From contig CAYRNY010000019.1 in NCBI GenBank assembly GCA_964425755.1, forward strand, positions 38,936-102,935: a stretch of 64,000 nucleotides of DNA, in the 5' to 3' direction. Of this stretch, positions 52,573 to 61,593 are shown one piece after another. The position numbers and the translations under genes are program-made. Position 1 is the stretch's first letter; each line of letters begins with the position of its first letter. The notes below the pieces were generated by a model. The model was given only the letters and a program-made list of their open reading frames with translations. It ran no database searches and had not been told where the DNA came from. The stretch is from CAYRNY01 sp964425755. GTDB taxonomy: Bacteria; Chloroflexota; Anaerolineae; Aggregatilineales; Aggregatilineaceae.

Positions 52573-52601
52573 TTGACTCCGCCCGCGTGCTCTGCTACTA
52601 T
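52573..52601 (+). promoter_or_regulatory. Promoter of the pheS T-box transcript
   Basis: TTGACT (52573-52578), 17-bp spacer and TACTAT (52596-52601) preceded by TGC. The T-box leader begins about 30 bp later. Confidence 0.7.
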
Positions 52602-52629
52602 GGACAGCAATTTCCAATACACGTAACGG

Positions 52630-52945
52630 CTGTGACGGAGAAAAGTACGCGCGCCAGCCGCTCGCAGGGAGTTCGGGCCATGGACTGGAAGCCCGGACGA
52701 GTCGGGCCGCGCGGAAGTTCGCTCCTGAGCCGGCGGGTGAAGCGCATCGGGTGATGCGTGCGTAGTCCGTCCCGCAGGCCCGGCGTTATCAGGGCAGCCC
52801 ATCTCGCGCGCGATGCATGTCGCGCGGTGACGTGGGTGATAATGAAGCGGGATCGCGCGCCGTGCGTGCGGTCCAAGCAGGGTGGTACCGCGAGATCGAA
52901 TCTCGTCCCTGATCCGGTGAGGATTGGCGACGGGATTTTTTGTTT
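52630..52945 (+). promoter_or_regulatory. T-box riboswitch (phenylalanine)
   Basis: The leader of pheS contains the T-box consensus AGGGTGGTACCGCG at 52879-52892, which pairs with the acceptor end of uncharged tRNA. It has the 5' element GACGGAGAAAAGTACG (about 52633-52648) of Stem I and a specifier candidate TTC at 52718-52720, matching phenylalanine. A terminator hairpin at about 52904-52933 (CGTC...GATCC-loop-GGATT...GACG) ends in TTTTTT, completing the terminator/antiterminator switch. Uncharged tRNA-Phe would allow read-through into pheS. Confidence 0.9.
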
Positions 52946-53064
52946 TCTGGCGCGGCCCGGTGTTATCGGTTATCTGTTGTTGGTTGTGGCCCCGCCGTGC
53001 GGCGGGCGCCCGCAACCGGCGGTGATGATCCCTGGACCGGCTACCAACATCTGAGGGGAACGTT

Positions 53065-54099
53065 ATGCTCGAACAACTCGAATCGACCTACCAGCAGGCA
53101 CTGGCGGAACTGGACGCGGTCAAAGATGGCGACGCACTGGCCGAGTGGCAGCGGCGTTACGTGGGCAAAAAGGGCGCGATCACGCAGCTTCTGCGTGCGA
53201 CCGGCAAGCTGCCCAAAGAGCAGCGCGCGGACTTCGGCAAGCGGGCCAACGCGATCAAGCACGAACTGGCGGCGCTGTCCGACGAACGCGAAGAAGCGAT
53301 CCGGCAGCACGAACTGGCGCATACGCTCGAAGAGGGCGCGCTCGACGTGACGCTGCCGGGGCGCGTTGTGCCGACCGGGGGGCTGCATCCGGCCACGCAG
53401 ACGCTGCGCCAGATTTACGCGATCTGGGCCGAGATGGGCTTCCAGGTTTACCGCAGCCGCGACGTGGAAGACGACGACACGAACTTCACGCTGCTCAACA
53501 TCCCGCCGCACCATCCCGCGCGCGATATGTGGGACACGTTCCACACCACCACGCCGGGCGTGATCCTGCGCACGCACACCAGCCCCGGCCAGATCCGCGC
53601 GATGCATGATTACGGCGAGCACGGCACGCAGCCCGTGCGCGTGATCCTGCCGGGGATGTGCTACCGCTACGAGCAGATTTCGGCGCGCAGCGAGATCCAG
53701 TTCAACCAGGTCGAGGGGCTGGCGATCGGGCACAACATCCACCTGACGGACCTGAAGGGCACGATCGCCGAGTTCGCGCGGCGCATGTTCGGGGAAGATA
53801 AGCGCGTGCGCTTCCGGGGATCGTATTTTCCCTTCACCGAGCCGAGCATGGAAGTCGATGTTGAGTGCATCCTGTGCGGCGGCACGGGCTGCAACGTGTG
53901 CAAGCACACCGGCTGGCTGGAGATCGCGGGGTGCGGCATGGTGCACCCGGTGGTGCTCGAAAACGGTGGTTACGACCCGCGCGAGTGGAGCGGGTTCGCG
54001 TTCGGCATGGGGCCGGAGCGCATGGCGATGCTCAAGCACGGCATCAACGATATCCGCTACTTCTGGCAGAACGACCTGCGCTTCCTGGCGCAGTTCTGA
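53065..54099 (+). CDS. pheS: Phenylalanyl-tRNA synthetase alpha subunit
   Basis: PheS carries the catalytic core of the heterotetrameric enzyme that charges tRNA-Phe. It has 344 residues. The N-terminal coiled coil is at about 1-85. The class II motifs follow: GGLHPATQTLRQI, LRTHTSPGQIRAM and FRGSYFPFTEPSMEVDVEC. A zinc-like CILCGGTGCNVCKHTGWLEI segment leads to FGMGPERMAMLKHGI (motif 3). It is controlled by the T-box leader 120 bp upstream. The beta-subunit gene is not next to it but starts at 58152. Confidence 0.96.
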   Translation: MLEQLESTYQQALAELDAVKDGDALAEWQRRYVGKKGAITQLLRATGKLPKEQRADFGKRANAIKHELAALSDEREEAIRQHELAHTLEEGALDVTLPGRVVPTGGLHPATQTLRQIYAIWAEMGFQVYRSRDVEDDDTNFTLLNIPPHHPARDMWDTFHTTTPGVILRTHTSPGQIRAMHDYGEHGTQPVRVILPGMCYRYEQISARSEIQFNQVEGLAIGHNIHLTDLKGTIAEFARRMFGEDKRVRFRGSYFPFTEPSMEVDVECILCGGTGCNVCKHTGWLEIAGCGMVHPVVLENGGYDPREWSGFAFGMGPERMAMLKHGINDIRYFWQNDLRFLAQF

Positions 54100-54197
54100 C
54101 CGGGGTCGGGCTGCGGGATCGGGTATCTGCCTGCGCCGCGCCGTAATTGGCGTACAATAAGGGCGTGCTGAACGCCCACTAAAGGAGTTTTTGGACC

Positions 54198-55025
54198 ATG
54201 CAACTGAATTTAAAAACACTCCACAAGCCGGACACGCTGGCCGACGCGGTCGAACAGCTCAAGACGCCCGGAACGTATCCGCTGTACGGTGGCGCGGCGC
54301 TGCAACGTAACCCGCGCCCGGAGGTCGAAGCGGTGGTGGACCTCAGCCGCCTGGGGCTGGACTACGTGCGCGACAGCGCGAACTCGCTGCGCCTGGGGAC
54401 GATGCTCACGCTGGAGCAGGTGCGCGAAGCCTGCGCCGAACGCGGCGCGGCGCATCCGAGGCTCGGCGCGATCGCTGACATGCTCAGGGCGGAGTTTCCT
54501 GAAACGCAGCGCCACACCTTCACCCTGGGCGACCTGCTGGTGGAGCGCAACCCGCAGTCGCCCACGCTGACGCTGTTGCTGGCGTTAGGCGGCGTGCTCA
54601 AGCGGCTGGACGTGGACATGCACCTGACCATGGCGGCGTGGCTGGCGCTGGACGAGGACGTCGCGCGTATCCTGGTCGGCCAGCTTCGCGTCACGCGCGG
54701 CCCGCAGGACGCGGTTGTAGCTTACGAGAAAGTCGCCCGCACGCCCGCCGACCTGCCGATCGTGGGGGCGGTGGCGTATGGCGCGCGCGAGGAGGACGGG
54801 CAGCGTCCTTACATCGCGCTGGCGCTGTGCGGCGTGGCGCAGCACCCGCTGCCGCAGCCGGAAGTCGCGCGGGTGCTGGGCGAAAGCGGCGACATCGATA
54901 CGGCGCTCGATCACCTGCAGCTTGACCCGCCCGGCGATCACTGGGGCAGCGCCGCATACCGCGCCGAGATGGCGCGCGTGCTCAGCCGCCGCGCCCTGGG
55001 GCGCGTGCTGGACGGGCTGCAGTAA
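54198..55025 (+). CDS. FAD-binding protein resembling the medium subunit of molybdopterin dehydrogenases
   Basis: A 275-residue protein. The N-terminal region (FAD_binding_5-like) begins with TLADAVEQLKTPGTYPLYGGAAL, where typical members have AGGTDL, so the flavin loop is altered. The C-terminal part (about 170-275) resembles the CO dehydrogenase flavoprotein C-terminal domain (RVTRGPQDAVVAYEKVARTPADLPIVG). No FeS or molybdenum subunit lies next to it, so it may not serve a canonical dehydrogenase. AAAGGAG (54181-54187) precedes the ATG. It sits between pheS and a membrane glycosyltransferase-like gene. Confidence 0.7.
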   Translation: MQLNLKTLHKPDTLADAVEQLKTPGTYPLYGGAALQRNPRPEVEAVVDLSRLGLDYVRDSANSLRLGTMLTLEQVREACAERGAAHPRLGAIADMLRAEFPETQRHTFTLGDLLVERNPQSPTLTLLLALGGVLKRLDVDMHLTMAAWLALDEDVARILVGQLRVTRGPQDAVVAYEKVARTPADLPIVGAVAYGAREEDGQRPYIALALCGVAQHPLPQPEVARVLGESGDIDTALDHLQLDPPGDHWGSAAYRAEMARVLSRRALGRVLDGLQ

Positions 55026-55051
55026 CCGGCGCGCAGAGGAGCAGCGCGGCG

Positions 55052-56995
55052 ATGGCGCGTCCGGCCCGTGCGCTGTGGGCGATCGGGAGCATCACGCTCC
55101 TGGTGTGCGTCCTGATCGTGACGGACGCGCTGCCCTGGCTGCGCGGCGATGTGCCCTGGATTCCTGAGGCGGGGCGCTGGGTGTGGGACTACGGCGCGCT
55201 GCGTTGGGCGTGGGCGATTGCGTGTGCTGCGGGCGTAGCTGTGTACGCGTGGGGCGCGCTGCGCCTGCTGCGTGCGACGGCGGACGCGAGCGTTTATCCC
55301 GTGCGGTTGGTGTTGTGGGCGTATGGCGGCGCGGTGCTGCTGCCGCTGCTGGTGCTGGCGCTGCAGAGTGCGCCGCTGTTCGTGCTCTTCACGCGGGCCG
55401 TGTCGCCGATAACCGGCGGGTACGCATATGCGGCGGTCATGGCGGCTGAAACGGACGACGCGTTCGTCAACTGGCCGGACTTTGTAGCGGGGTATCGCGA
55501 GGCACGCAACGTGCACCCGCCGAGCGGGGCCGCGCTCAGCCCGCCGGGACTGGTGATGATCTATCGCGCTGCCGGTACGCTTTTCGAGCAGGTGCCGCCG
55601 GTGGCCGAGCAGGTCGGTTCTGCCGTGCGCCCGCTGCAATGCCAGAACCTGGACCTGATGACCTGGGACGACAGCGCGCTGGCGGCGACGTGGCTGCAGA
55701 TCTTCATGCCGTTCTGGGCGGGACTGGCGCTCCTGCCGCTGTACCGGCTCGGCGTGCTGGTGTTTGACGCGGCGAGCGCGCGGCTGGCGGTGGCGCTGTG
55801 GCCGCTGGTGCCGGGCCTGGCGATCTTTCAGCCGCGCTTCAACGTGTTCTACGCGTTGCTGGCGGCGTTGATGTTGCTGCTGCTGTGGCGCGGGATCGTG
55901 GGGCGGCGGCTGGCCTGGATCGCGCTGAGCGGCGGGGTGCTGTCGGCGGGCTTGTTCTTCAACCTGTCGCTGGTGCCGTTGGGCTTGCTGGCCGGGCTGA
56001 CGCTGACCGGCTACCGCGCGCGCGTTACGCAGGACCTGCGGCGGCTGGTCGCGGAGTTGCTCGTTTTTGGGATGGGCTGCGCGTCCGTGTGGCTGGCCTA
56101 TTGGGGCGCGTCCGGCCAGGCACCCTGGGGCCTGGTTGAGTTTTTGCTCGGCCAGCATTACGACCTGTACCGCCCGTATTGGCCCTGGCTGGTGCTGCAT
56201 CCCTACGATATGTTCCTGTTCGTGGGGGTGCCGGTCGCGCTGCTGGCGCTGTGGCGCATTACGCGGCTGCGCGTGTTGTGGGGCCATGCGGCGGACGCCA
56301 GCCGGGGCGACGTGCTGGCGCTGGCGGCGGCGATCACGCTCGTGGTGCTGGTGCTGAGCGGCACGGCACGCGGCGAGACCGGGCGCGTGTGGTTGTTCTT
56401 CGCGCCGGTGTGGGTGCTGCTGGCGGCGAGCGTGCTCCAGCGCCTGGACCACCGGGCGCGGGTGGGCAGCGTCGCGTTTCAGGCGCTGTGCCTGCTCAGC
56501 CTGGGGGCGGTGCTGCGGGTGAACTTCACCGCGCTGACCGAGCCACCCAACCCGCCGGCAGCGGCGCAGGCCCCGACGTTCCCGGTTTACGCGGCATTTG
56601 AGGCCGGTCCCGACGCCGTGACGCTGGTGGGGCTGAGCGTCGATGCCGCGCCGGATGCGGTGACGCTGCATTTGCATTGGCGCGCCGAGACACGCGTCAA
56701 GCGCCCGTATGTGCTCGCGCTGCTGAGCATCGCGCCGGACGGCACGCCGCAGGATACCCTGTCCTGGAATCCGCTGGATTGGGACTATCCGCCCTCGTGC
56801 TGGAAGCCCGGCCACGCGTTTGTCGACACGGTGCGCGTCCCGCTGGGGGCGGCGGCCATGCCGGGCGAGTGGCTGTTCAGCCTCTCGATTCGGGACGTGT
56901 TCACGGGCGAGACGATGCGCGTGACCGGCCCGGATGGGAATGTATCCGGCCAGTTGGGTATCGGCCCGGTCACGGTCCCGGCAGCGGCTAAGTGA
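55052..56995 (+). CDS. Polytopic membrane protein, probable glycosyltransferase-like (PMT/ArnT-type)
   Basis: A 647-residue protein. At least ten hydrophobic helices cover residues about 7-490. Long loops carry acidic and aromatic residues (NWPDFVAGYREARNVHPPSG, then SPPGLVMIYRAAG), as in lipid-sugar-dependent GT-C enzymes. The last 130 residues form an extracytoplasmic beta-rich domain (TLVGLSVDAAPDAVTLHLHW, WLFSLSIRDVF). The catalytic Asp cannot be assigned by eye. It follows the FAD-binding gene by 26 bp. Confidence 0.65.
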   Translation: MARPARALWAIGSITLLVCVLIVTDALPWLRGDVPWIPEAGRWVWDYGALRWAWAIACAAGVAVYAWGALRLLRATADASVYPVRLVLWAYGGAVLLPLLVLALQSAPLFVLFTRAVSPITGGYAYAAVMAAETDDAFVNWPDFVAGYREARNVHPPSGAALSPPGLVMIYRAAGTLFEQVPPVAEQVGSAVRPLQCQNLDLMTWDDSALAATWLQIFMPFWAGLALLPLYRLGVLVFDAASARLAVALWPLVPGLAIFQPRFNVFYALLAALMLLLLWRGIVGRRLAWIALSGGVLSAGLFFNLSLVPLGLLAGLTLTGYRARVTQDLRRLVAELLVFGMGCASVWLAYWGASGQAPWGLVEFLLGQHYDLYRPYWPWLVLHPYDMFLFVGVPVALLALWRITRLRVLWGHAADASRGDVLALAAAITLVVLVLSGTARGETGRVWLFFAPVWVLLAASVLQRLDHRARVGSVAFQALCLLSLGAVLRVNFTALTEPPNPPAAAQAPTFPVYAAFEAGPDAVTLVGLSVDAAPDAVTLHLHWRAETRVKRPYVLALLSIAPDGTPQDTLSWNPLDWDYPPSCWKPGHAFVDTVRVPLGAAAMPGEWLFSLSIRDVFTGETMRVTGPDGNVSGQLGIGPVTVPAAAK

Positions 56996-57020
56996 CGGAT
57001 CAACGAGCAAAGGCGAAGCG

Positions 57021-57770
57021 ATGACGATTGAAAACGAACGCGATCTTGAAATGCTCCAGCGTATCGGGCAGATTTGCGGCATGACGGTGCGGCACATGCT
57101 CGATCACGTCGAGCCCGGCATGACGACCAAACAACTTGATCAGATCGGCGCGGCGTTCCTGCAACGGCACGGCGCGCGCTCGGCCCCGATCCTGGCCTAC
57201 GGCTATCCCGGCCACACCTGCATCAGCCTGAACGATGTCGCCGCGCACGGTATCCCCAGCGACGAGGTGGTGATCCAGCCGGGCGACATGATCAACGTCG
57301 ACGTGTCGGCGGAACTCGAGGGCTACTGGGCCGACACCGGCGCGAGCATGCCGGTGCCGCCGGTCAACGCGGAATACGAGCAGTTGTGTGAGTGGACGCG
57401 TAAGGCGCTGGACGCGGCGATCGGCGTGGCGCAGGCGGGGCAGCCGGTCAACGTGATCGGGCGCGCGGTGGAGCAGGTCGCCGCCGAAAGCGGCTATACA
57501 ATCATCAAGCAGCTCACCGGGCACGGCGTCGGGCGGCACATCCACGAAAAGCCGTCCGTGCCGAACTTCTACAACGCGCGTTATACCGAAGCGCTGACCG
57601 AAGGGCTGGTGATCACGATCGAGCCGTTTCTGAGCCTGGGGGCGGGCCGCGTGTTCACCGACTCGGATGGCTGGACGCTGCGCTCGCTGGATGGCAGCGT
57701 CGCGGCGCAGTTCGAGCACACGGTCGTGATCACCGATGGTGAGCCGATCCTGGTGACGCTGGTGGCGTGA
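57021..57770 (+). CDS. map: Methionine aminopeptidase, type I
   Basis: The enzyme removes N-terminal methionine from nascent proteins. It has 249 residues with the pita-bread fold. The five metal ligands are visible: Asp in INVDVSAEL, Asp in WADTGASM, His in LTGHGVGRHIHE, Glu in ITIEPFLS and Glu in AQFEHTVV. The frame is open upstream into the preceding gene, but family similarity begins at MTIENERDLEML and AAGG precedes the ATG. It is the third of four genes inserted between pheS and pheT. Confidence 0.93.
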   Translation: MTIENERDLEMLQRIGQICGMTVRHMLDHVEPGMTTKQLDQIGAAFLQRHGARSAPILAYGYPGHTCISLNDVAAHGIPSDEVVIQPGDMINVDVSAELEGYWADTGASMPVPPVNAEYEQLCEWTRKALDAAIGVAQAGQPVNVIGRAVEQVAAESGYTIIKQLTGHGVGRHIHEKPSVPNFYNARYTEALTEGLVITIEPFLSLGAGRVFTDSDGWTLRSLDGSVAAQFEHTVVITDGEPILVTLVA

Positions 57771-57779
57771 GGTGCGCGC

Positions 57780-58088
57780 ATGGACCGTCTGCGGCTGATC
57801 AACACGGCGCTCGATCGTCGCTTTCCGGAAGGGCGCGATCCGTTCAAGATGGTGGCGCGGCTGGCCGAAGAGGTCGGGGAACTCGCGCGCGAAGTTAACC
57901 ATTTTGAGGGTGCAGGCATCAAAGCGGAGAAGCACGGCGCGCCGGACAAACACCGGCTTGCGCGTGAAGTGCGCGATGTGCTGCTGAGTGCGCTGCAAAT
58001 TCTCGATTATTACGGGGCGGGTGATGCACTCGAACAGGAGATCGCGCAGTCGATTGCCCGCGCTCGCGCAGAAGGCTTGATCGAATAG
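57780..58088 (+). CDS. MazG-like nucleotide pyrophosphohydrolase
   Basis: A 102-residue single-domain protein. The all-alpha NTP-PPase signature is LAEEVGELAREVNHFEG (Mg-binding Glu cluster) followed by EVRDVLLSALQILDYYG. Such proteins hydrolyse house-cleaning (d)NTPs or act in nucleotide-pool control; the substrate is not clear. It starts 9 bp after map, so the two are probably co-translated. pheT follows after 63 bp. Confidence 0.82.
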   Translation: MDRLRLINTALDRRFPEGRDPFKMVARLAEEVGELAREVNHFEGAGIKAEKHGAPDKHRLAREVRDVLLSALQILDYYGAGDALEQEIAQSIARARAEGLIE

Positions 58089-58151
58089 ATGTGAAGCTAT
58101 GGCTTCCATGATTGACACGAAACACCGACCAACAGGAGAAACACGCGACTG

Positions 58152-60821
58152 ATGAAAGTTCCGATTTCGTGGTTGAAGGACTACGTTGATATCGACATCA
58201 GCATCGAGGAGCTGGCCGAGCGCCTGACGCTGGCCGGGCTGGAAGTCTCCAGCATCGACTATATCGGCATCCCGCAGGGCGCGCCACCGGAAGGCATCAA
58301 CCTGCCGCCGTCGGCCCACCTGGTGTGGGACCGCGACAAGATCGTGCTCGGCGCGATCAAAGAGGTCAAGCCGCACCCGGACGCCGACCGGCTGGTGCTG
58401 GCGATGGTGGATTACGGCGGCGACGAACTGGAGCAGTGCGTCACCGGCGCGCCGAACCTGTTTGATTACGTCGGGCAGGGCCAGCTTGACCCGCCGCTGC
58501 TGTCGCCCTTTGCGCACGAAGGCGCGGAAGTGTACGACGGTCACGCCAGCGATGGCAGCCGGATGGTGCTCAAGGGGCGCAAGCTGCGCGGCATCTACAA
58601 CAAGAGCATGGTCTGCAGCGAGAAAGAACTCGGCATCTCGAATGACCACGTGGGGATCATGTTGCTTGATTGGGACGAGTTCGGGCATTTCCCCCCCGGC
58701 ACGCCGTTCCAGGACGTGCTGGGCGACGCCGTGCTGGAGATCGAGATGCTGCCCAACATCGCCCGCGCGTACAGCATCATCGGTGTGGCGCGCGAGGTCG
58801 CGGCGCTGCTCGGCAAGAAACTGCACCTGCCACCGCTGGACGTGGTGATGCAAGGCCCGCCGATCGCGGGGGAAGTCACGATCGAGATCCAGGAGCCGGA
58901 GCTGAACCCGCGTTTCACCTTCGGCCTGATCCGCGACGCCGTGATCAAGGAGTCGCCGCAGTGGATGCAGCGCCGGCTGAAACTGGTCGGCCAGCGCCCG
59001 ATCAACAACATCGTGGACATCACCAACTACGTGATGTTCGAGTTCGGGCAGCCGCTGCACGCGTACGACTACGACGAATTGCGCCGCCGCGCGGGTGGCG
59101 ACGCGCCGCACATCGTCACGCGCCTGCCGGAGCCGGGCGAGCGGCATACCACGCTGGACGGCGTGGACCACGCGCTGGACGATTTCAACATCATGGTGGC
59201 CGACACGCGCGGATCGCTGGGCTTTGGCGGCATCATGGGCGGGCTGGAGACCGAGATCTGGGACCCGGTGACGATGGGCAATCCCCTGGACGCGCTTGGC
59301 ATTGAACTGGACGAGGACGCCGCAGCCGAGGAAGTCGCCGCGCAGGTACAGCAGCGCCCCGCGACCACCAACGTGCTGCTTGAGGCGGCGGCGTGGAACT
59401 TCATCAACATCCGGCGCTCGATGCAGAGCCAGAAGATGAGCACCGAGGCCGGGATGCGCTTCAGCCGGGGCGTGCACCCGGAGATGGCGCTGCGCGGGCA
59501 GCTACGCGGGATCGAACTCATGCGCCGCTTGAGCGGCGGCGTGGTCGCGGAGGGCATCATCGACGCCTACCCGCTGCCTCCGGAAACACCCGTGATCGAC
59601 CTGCCGGTGAGCGAAGTCGAGCGCTCGCTGGGTTTCCCGCTGGAGAAAGCGACCATCATCGACGTGCTGCAACGCCTGGAGTTCGCGGTCGAGGATCGCG
59701 GTGACGTGGTGCGCGTCACGGTGCCCGATCACCGCCTGGATATCGGCACCGGCCTGACCGGGATCGCGGACCTGGTCGAGGAGATCGCGCGCATTTACGG
59801 TTACGACCGCGTGCCGAACACGCTGATCGATGACGTGCTGCCCAAACAGCGCAGCAACACCGCGCTGGAACGCGAGGAAGCGCTGCGCGACGCGCTGGCG
59901 CGGGCCGGGCTACAGGAGATCGTGACCTACCGGCTGACCACGCCCGAAGCCGAAGCACGCCTGACCCCGGACGGGTACCGATCACACTGGCCGGACCTGC
60001 CCTACGTCACGCTGGCGAACCCGATCAGCGCGGATAAAACCGTGCTGCGTCACACGCTGCTGTCGAATATGCTCGATATCACGGCGGCGAACGCGCGCCA
60101 CGCCGAGCGGCAGTTGCTATTCGAGATCGGGCATGTGTATCTGCCGGTCGCGGGGCAGCAGTTGCCGGACGAACCGGGCCGCCTGGGGATCGTGATGCTG
60201 GGCGCGCGCGGCGTCCCGCAGTGGACCGGCGGCAGCACCCCCGGCGTGATGGACTTCTTCGACCTGAAGGGCGTGGTCGAAACCGTGATCCGCGATCTGC
60301 GCATCGCGGGCGCGGTGGTCTTCGAGCCGGTGGAACACAACACGTTCCACCCGGGGCGCGTGGCGCGGCTCGTGATCGGCGGGCGCGAAGTGGGTGTGTT
60401 GGGGCAGGTCCACCCGCTGGTGTGCGAAGCGTACGGCCTGGGGCTGGCGCTGGAACGCCCGGTGCTGGCCGCTGAGTTCGATCTCGACGCACTGCTGGCG
60501 GACGTGGAGCAGGTGCGCAGCATCAAGCCGGTGCCGACGCAGCCCGCGACGCTGCAAGACATCGCGCTGGTGGTGGATGATGATGTCCCGTCCGCTGACG
60601 TCGAAGCGGTGATCCGCGAGGTGGGCGGCGATCTGCTGGAAGACGTGCGCCTGTTCGACCTGTACACCGGCGATCCGATCCCGGCGGGCAAGAAGTCACT
60701 GGCCTACGCGCTGACCTTCCGCGCGCCGGATAAGACGCTGACCGACAAAGAGATCAACATGCGGCGCGAGCAGATCGTCAAGGCCGCCCGCAAGCGGCTT
60801 GGTGCGGAACTGCGGGCCTAG
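58152..60821 (+). CDS. pheT: Phenylalanyl-tRNA synthetase beta subunit
   Basis: PheT provides editing, tRNA binding and structural domains of the enzyme. It has 889 residues, longer than the usual about 800. The order is normal: B1 start VPISWLKDYVDIDIS, a tRNA-binding OB fold (about 60-190, PHPDADRLVLA), a B3/B4 editing region, a B5 domain, a catalytic-like B6/B7 core and a C-terminal FDX-ACB anticodon-binding domain (about 795-885, KPVPTQPATLQDIALVVDDD). AGGAG at 58134-58138 is 13 bp before the ATG. It is downstream of four unrelated genes after pheS and shows no T-box of its own. Confidence 0.95.
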   Translation: MKVPISWLKDYVDIDISIEELAERLTLAGLEVSSIDYIGIPQGAPPEGINLPPSAHLVWDRDKIVLGAIKEVKPHPDADRLVLAMVDYGGDELEQCVTGAPNLFDYVGQGQLDPPLLSPFAHEGAEVYDGHASDGSRMVLKGRKLRGIYNKSMVCSEKELGISNDHVGIMLLDWDEFGHFPPGTPFQDVLGDAVLEIEMLPNIARAYSIIGVAREVAALLGKKLHLPPLDVVMQGPPIAGEVTIEIQEPELNPRFTFGLIRDAVIKESPQWMQRRLKLVGQRPINNIVDITNYVMFEFGQPLHAYDYDELRRRAGGDAPHIVTRLPEPGERHTTLDGVDHALDDFNIMVADTRGSLGFGGIMGGLETEIWDPVTMGNPLDALGIELDEDAAAEEVAAQVQQRPATTNVLLEAAAWNFINIRRSMQSQKMSTEAGMRFSRGVHPEMALRGQLRGIELMRRLSGGVVAEGIIDAYPLPPETPVIDLPVSEVERSLGFPLEKATIIDVLQRLEFAVEDRGDVVRVTVPDHRLDIGTGLTGIADLVEEIARIYGYDRVPNTLIDDVLPKQRSNTALEREEALRDALARAGLQEIVTYRLTTPEAEARLTPDGYRSHWPDLPYVTLANPISADKTVLRHTLLSNMLDITAANARHAERQLLFEIGHVYLPVAGQQLPDEPGRLGIVMLGARGVPQWTGGSTPGVMDFFDLKGVVETVIRDLRIAGAVVFEPVEHNTFHPGRVARLVIGGREVGVLGQVHPLVCEAYGLGLALERPVLAAEFDLDALLADVEQVRSIKPVPTQPATLQDIALVVDDDVPSADVEAVIREVGGDLLEDVRLFDLYTGDPIPAGKKSLAYALTFRAPDKTLTDKEINMRREQIVKAARKRLGAELRA

Positions 60822-60848
60822 CGAATCCGCACGTTGCGAGTCCATGAG

Positions 60849-60905
60849 GCGGGGCGATCCGGTACGCGGGCCGCCCCGCTGCGGTTAAGCGCGGGTGGCG
60901 GGCCT
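60849..60905 (+). repeat. Intergenic hairpin repeat, copy A
   Basis: GCGGGGCG (60849-60856) pairs with CGCCCCGC (60872-60879) around ATCCGGTACGCGGGC, followed by the family tail TGCGGTTAAGCGCGGGTGGCGGG. It lies between pheT and the Uma2 gene and can serve as pheT's terminator region. The TATAAT of the next gene follows at 60913. Confidence 0.7.
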
Positions 60906-60907
60906 GG

Positions 60908-60918
60908 TGCGTTATAAT
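60908..60918 (+). promoter_or_regulatory. Promoter of the Uma2 gene
   Basis: TGCGTTATAAT: TATAAT is at 60913-60918. The same string precedes the DUF433 gene at 63313-63323, and CGTTATAATCAAG also occurs at 4988. Confidence 0.5.
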
Positions 60919-60953
60919 CAAGTCAAGAGGCAGCGAAGTCTAGGAGCGCCACA

Positions 60954-61529
60954 ATGACAGTCGCAACACAGCACGTAACGGTTGCCGATCTGCTGCGCCT
61001 CGGCCCGGATGCACGTGTCGAGGTTGTTGAGGGGGAAATTGTCGAGATGACACCGGTTGGCGGGCTGCATAACTGGATTGCCAAGAACATCATGCAGCTA
61101 TTGGATGCGTATGCCCGGGAGCATAAAAGCGGGCTCGTGTTTACGGATAGCCTGCTATACATCTTGAGCGCAAGCGACGCCGGCATTCGGACGGCTCGCG
61201 TGCCGGACGTGTCGTTTGTAGCCAAGCATGACATCCCTTCCGAATGGGACTTCGAGCGCCCGTTTCCCGGCGCGCCGACGCTGGCAGTCGAAGTCATGTC
61301 GCCGGATGATCAACTCGAAGACGTGGAACAGAAAGTGCGGGATTACTTTAGCGCCGGGACTTCAGAGGTGTGGCTCGTGTTGCCACGACAGGAAACCGTC
61401 TATCGCCACTTTCGTAGCGAGTCGGTCGTTCATCTTTACCGCGCGCAAGCTACGATGGACGTTGGCACGCTGTTCCCTGGCTTAACGCTCGATCTGGCAG
61501 ACATTTTTAGGCGGCCCGAGTTGGATTGA
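60954..61529 (+). CDS. Uma2-family (DUF820) putative restriction-endonuclease-fold protein
   Basis: A 191-residue protein with a PD-(D/E)xK nuclease-like layout: the acidic region VVEGEIVEMTPVGGLHN, ARVPDVSFVAK (Asp) and PTLAVEVMSPDD (Glu), then YFSAGTSEVWLVLP. AGGAG at 60942-60946 precedes the ATG. Uma2 genes are multiplied in cyanobacteria and Chloroflexota with no established role. This one starts an accessory tract with toxin-antitoxin-like genes and the hairpin repeats. Confidence 0.85.
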   Translation: MTVATQHVTVADLLRLGPDARVEVVEGEIVEMTPVGGLHNWIAKNIMQLLDAYAREHKSGLVFTDSLLYILSASDAGIRTARVPDVSFVAKHDIPSEWDFERPFPGAPTLAVEVMSPDDQLEDVEQKVRDYFSAGTSEVWLVLPRQETVYRHFRSESVVHLYRAQATMDVGTLFPGLTLDLADIFRRPELD

Positions 61530-61543
61530 TGGGTGCTGTTGCC

Positions 61544-61593
61544 GGGGCGATCCGGTACGCGGGTCGCCCCGTTGCGGTTATGCGCTGGCGGCG
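61544..61593 (+). repeat. Intergenic hairpin repeat, copy B
   Basis: GGGGCGA (61544-61550) pairs with TCGCCCC (61564-61570) around TCCGGTACGCGGG, followed by GTTGCGGTTATGCGCTGGCGGCGGG. It lies at the convergent junction of the Uma2 and DUF2283 genes. Confidence 0.7.

Noticed and set aside
57000..59477. An 825-codon minus-strand frame, with similar long ones at 54938-57097, 22189-23988 and 15230-16588.
   Set aside because: They lie antisense to clear genes (map, pheT, the fusion enzyme, the sensor). Their products are His/Arg-rich, with the composition expected from the opposite frame of GC-rich codons.
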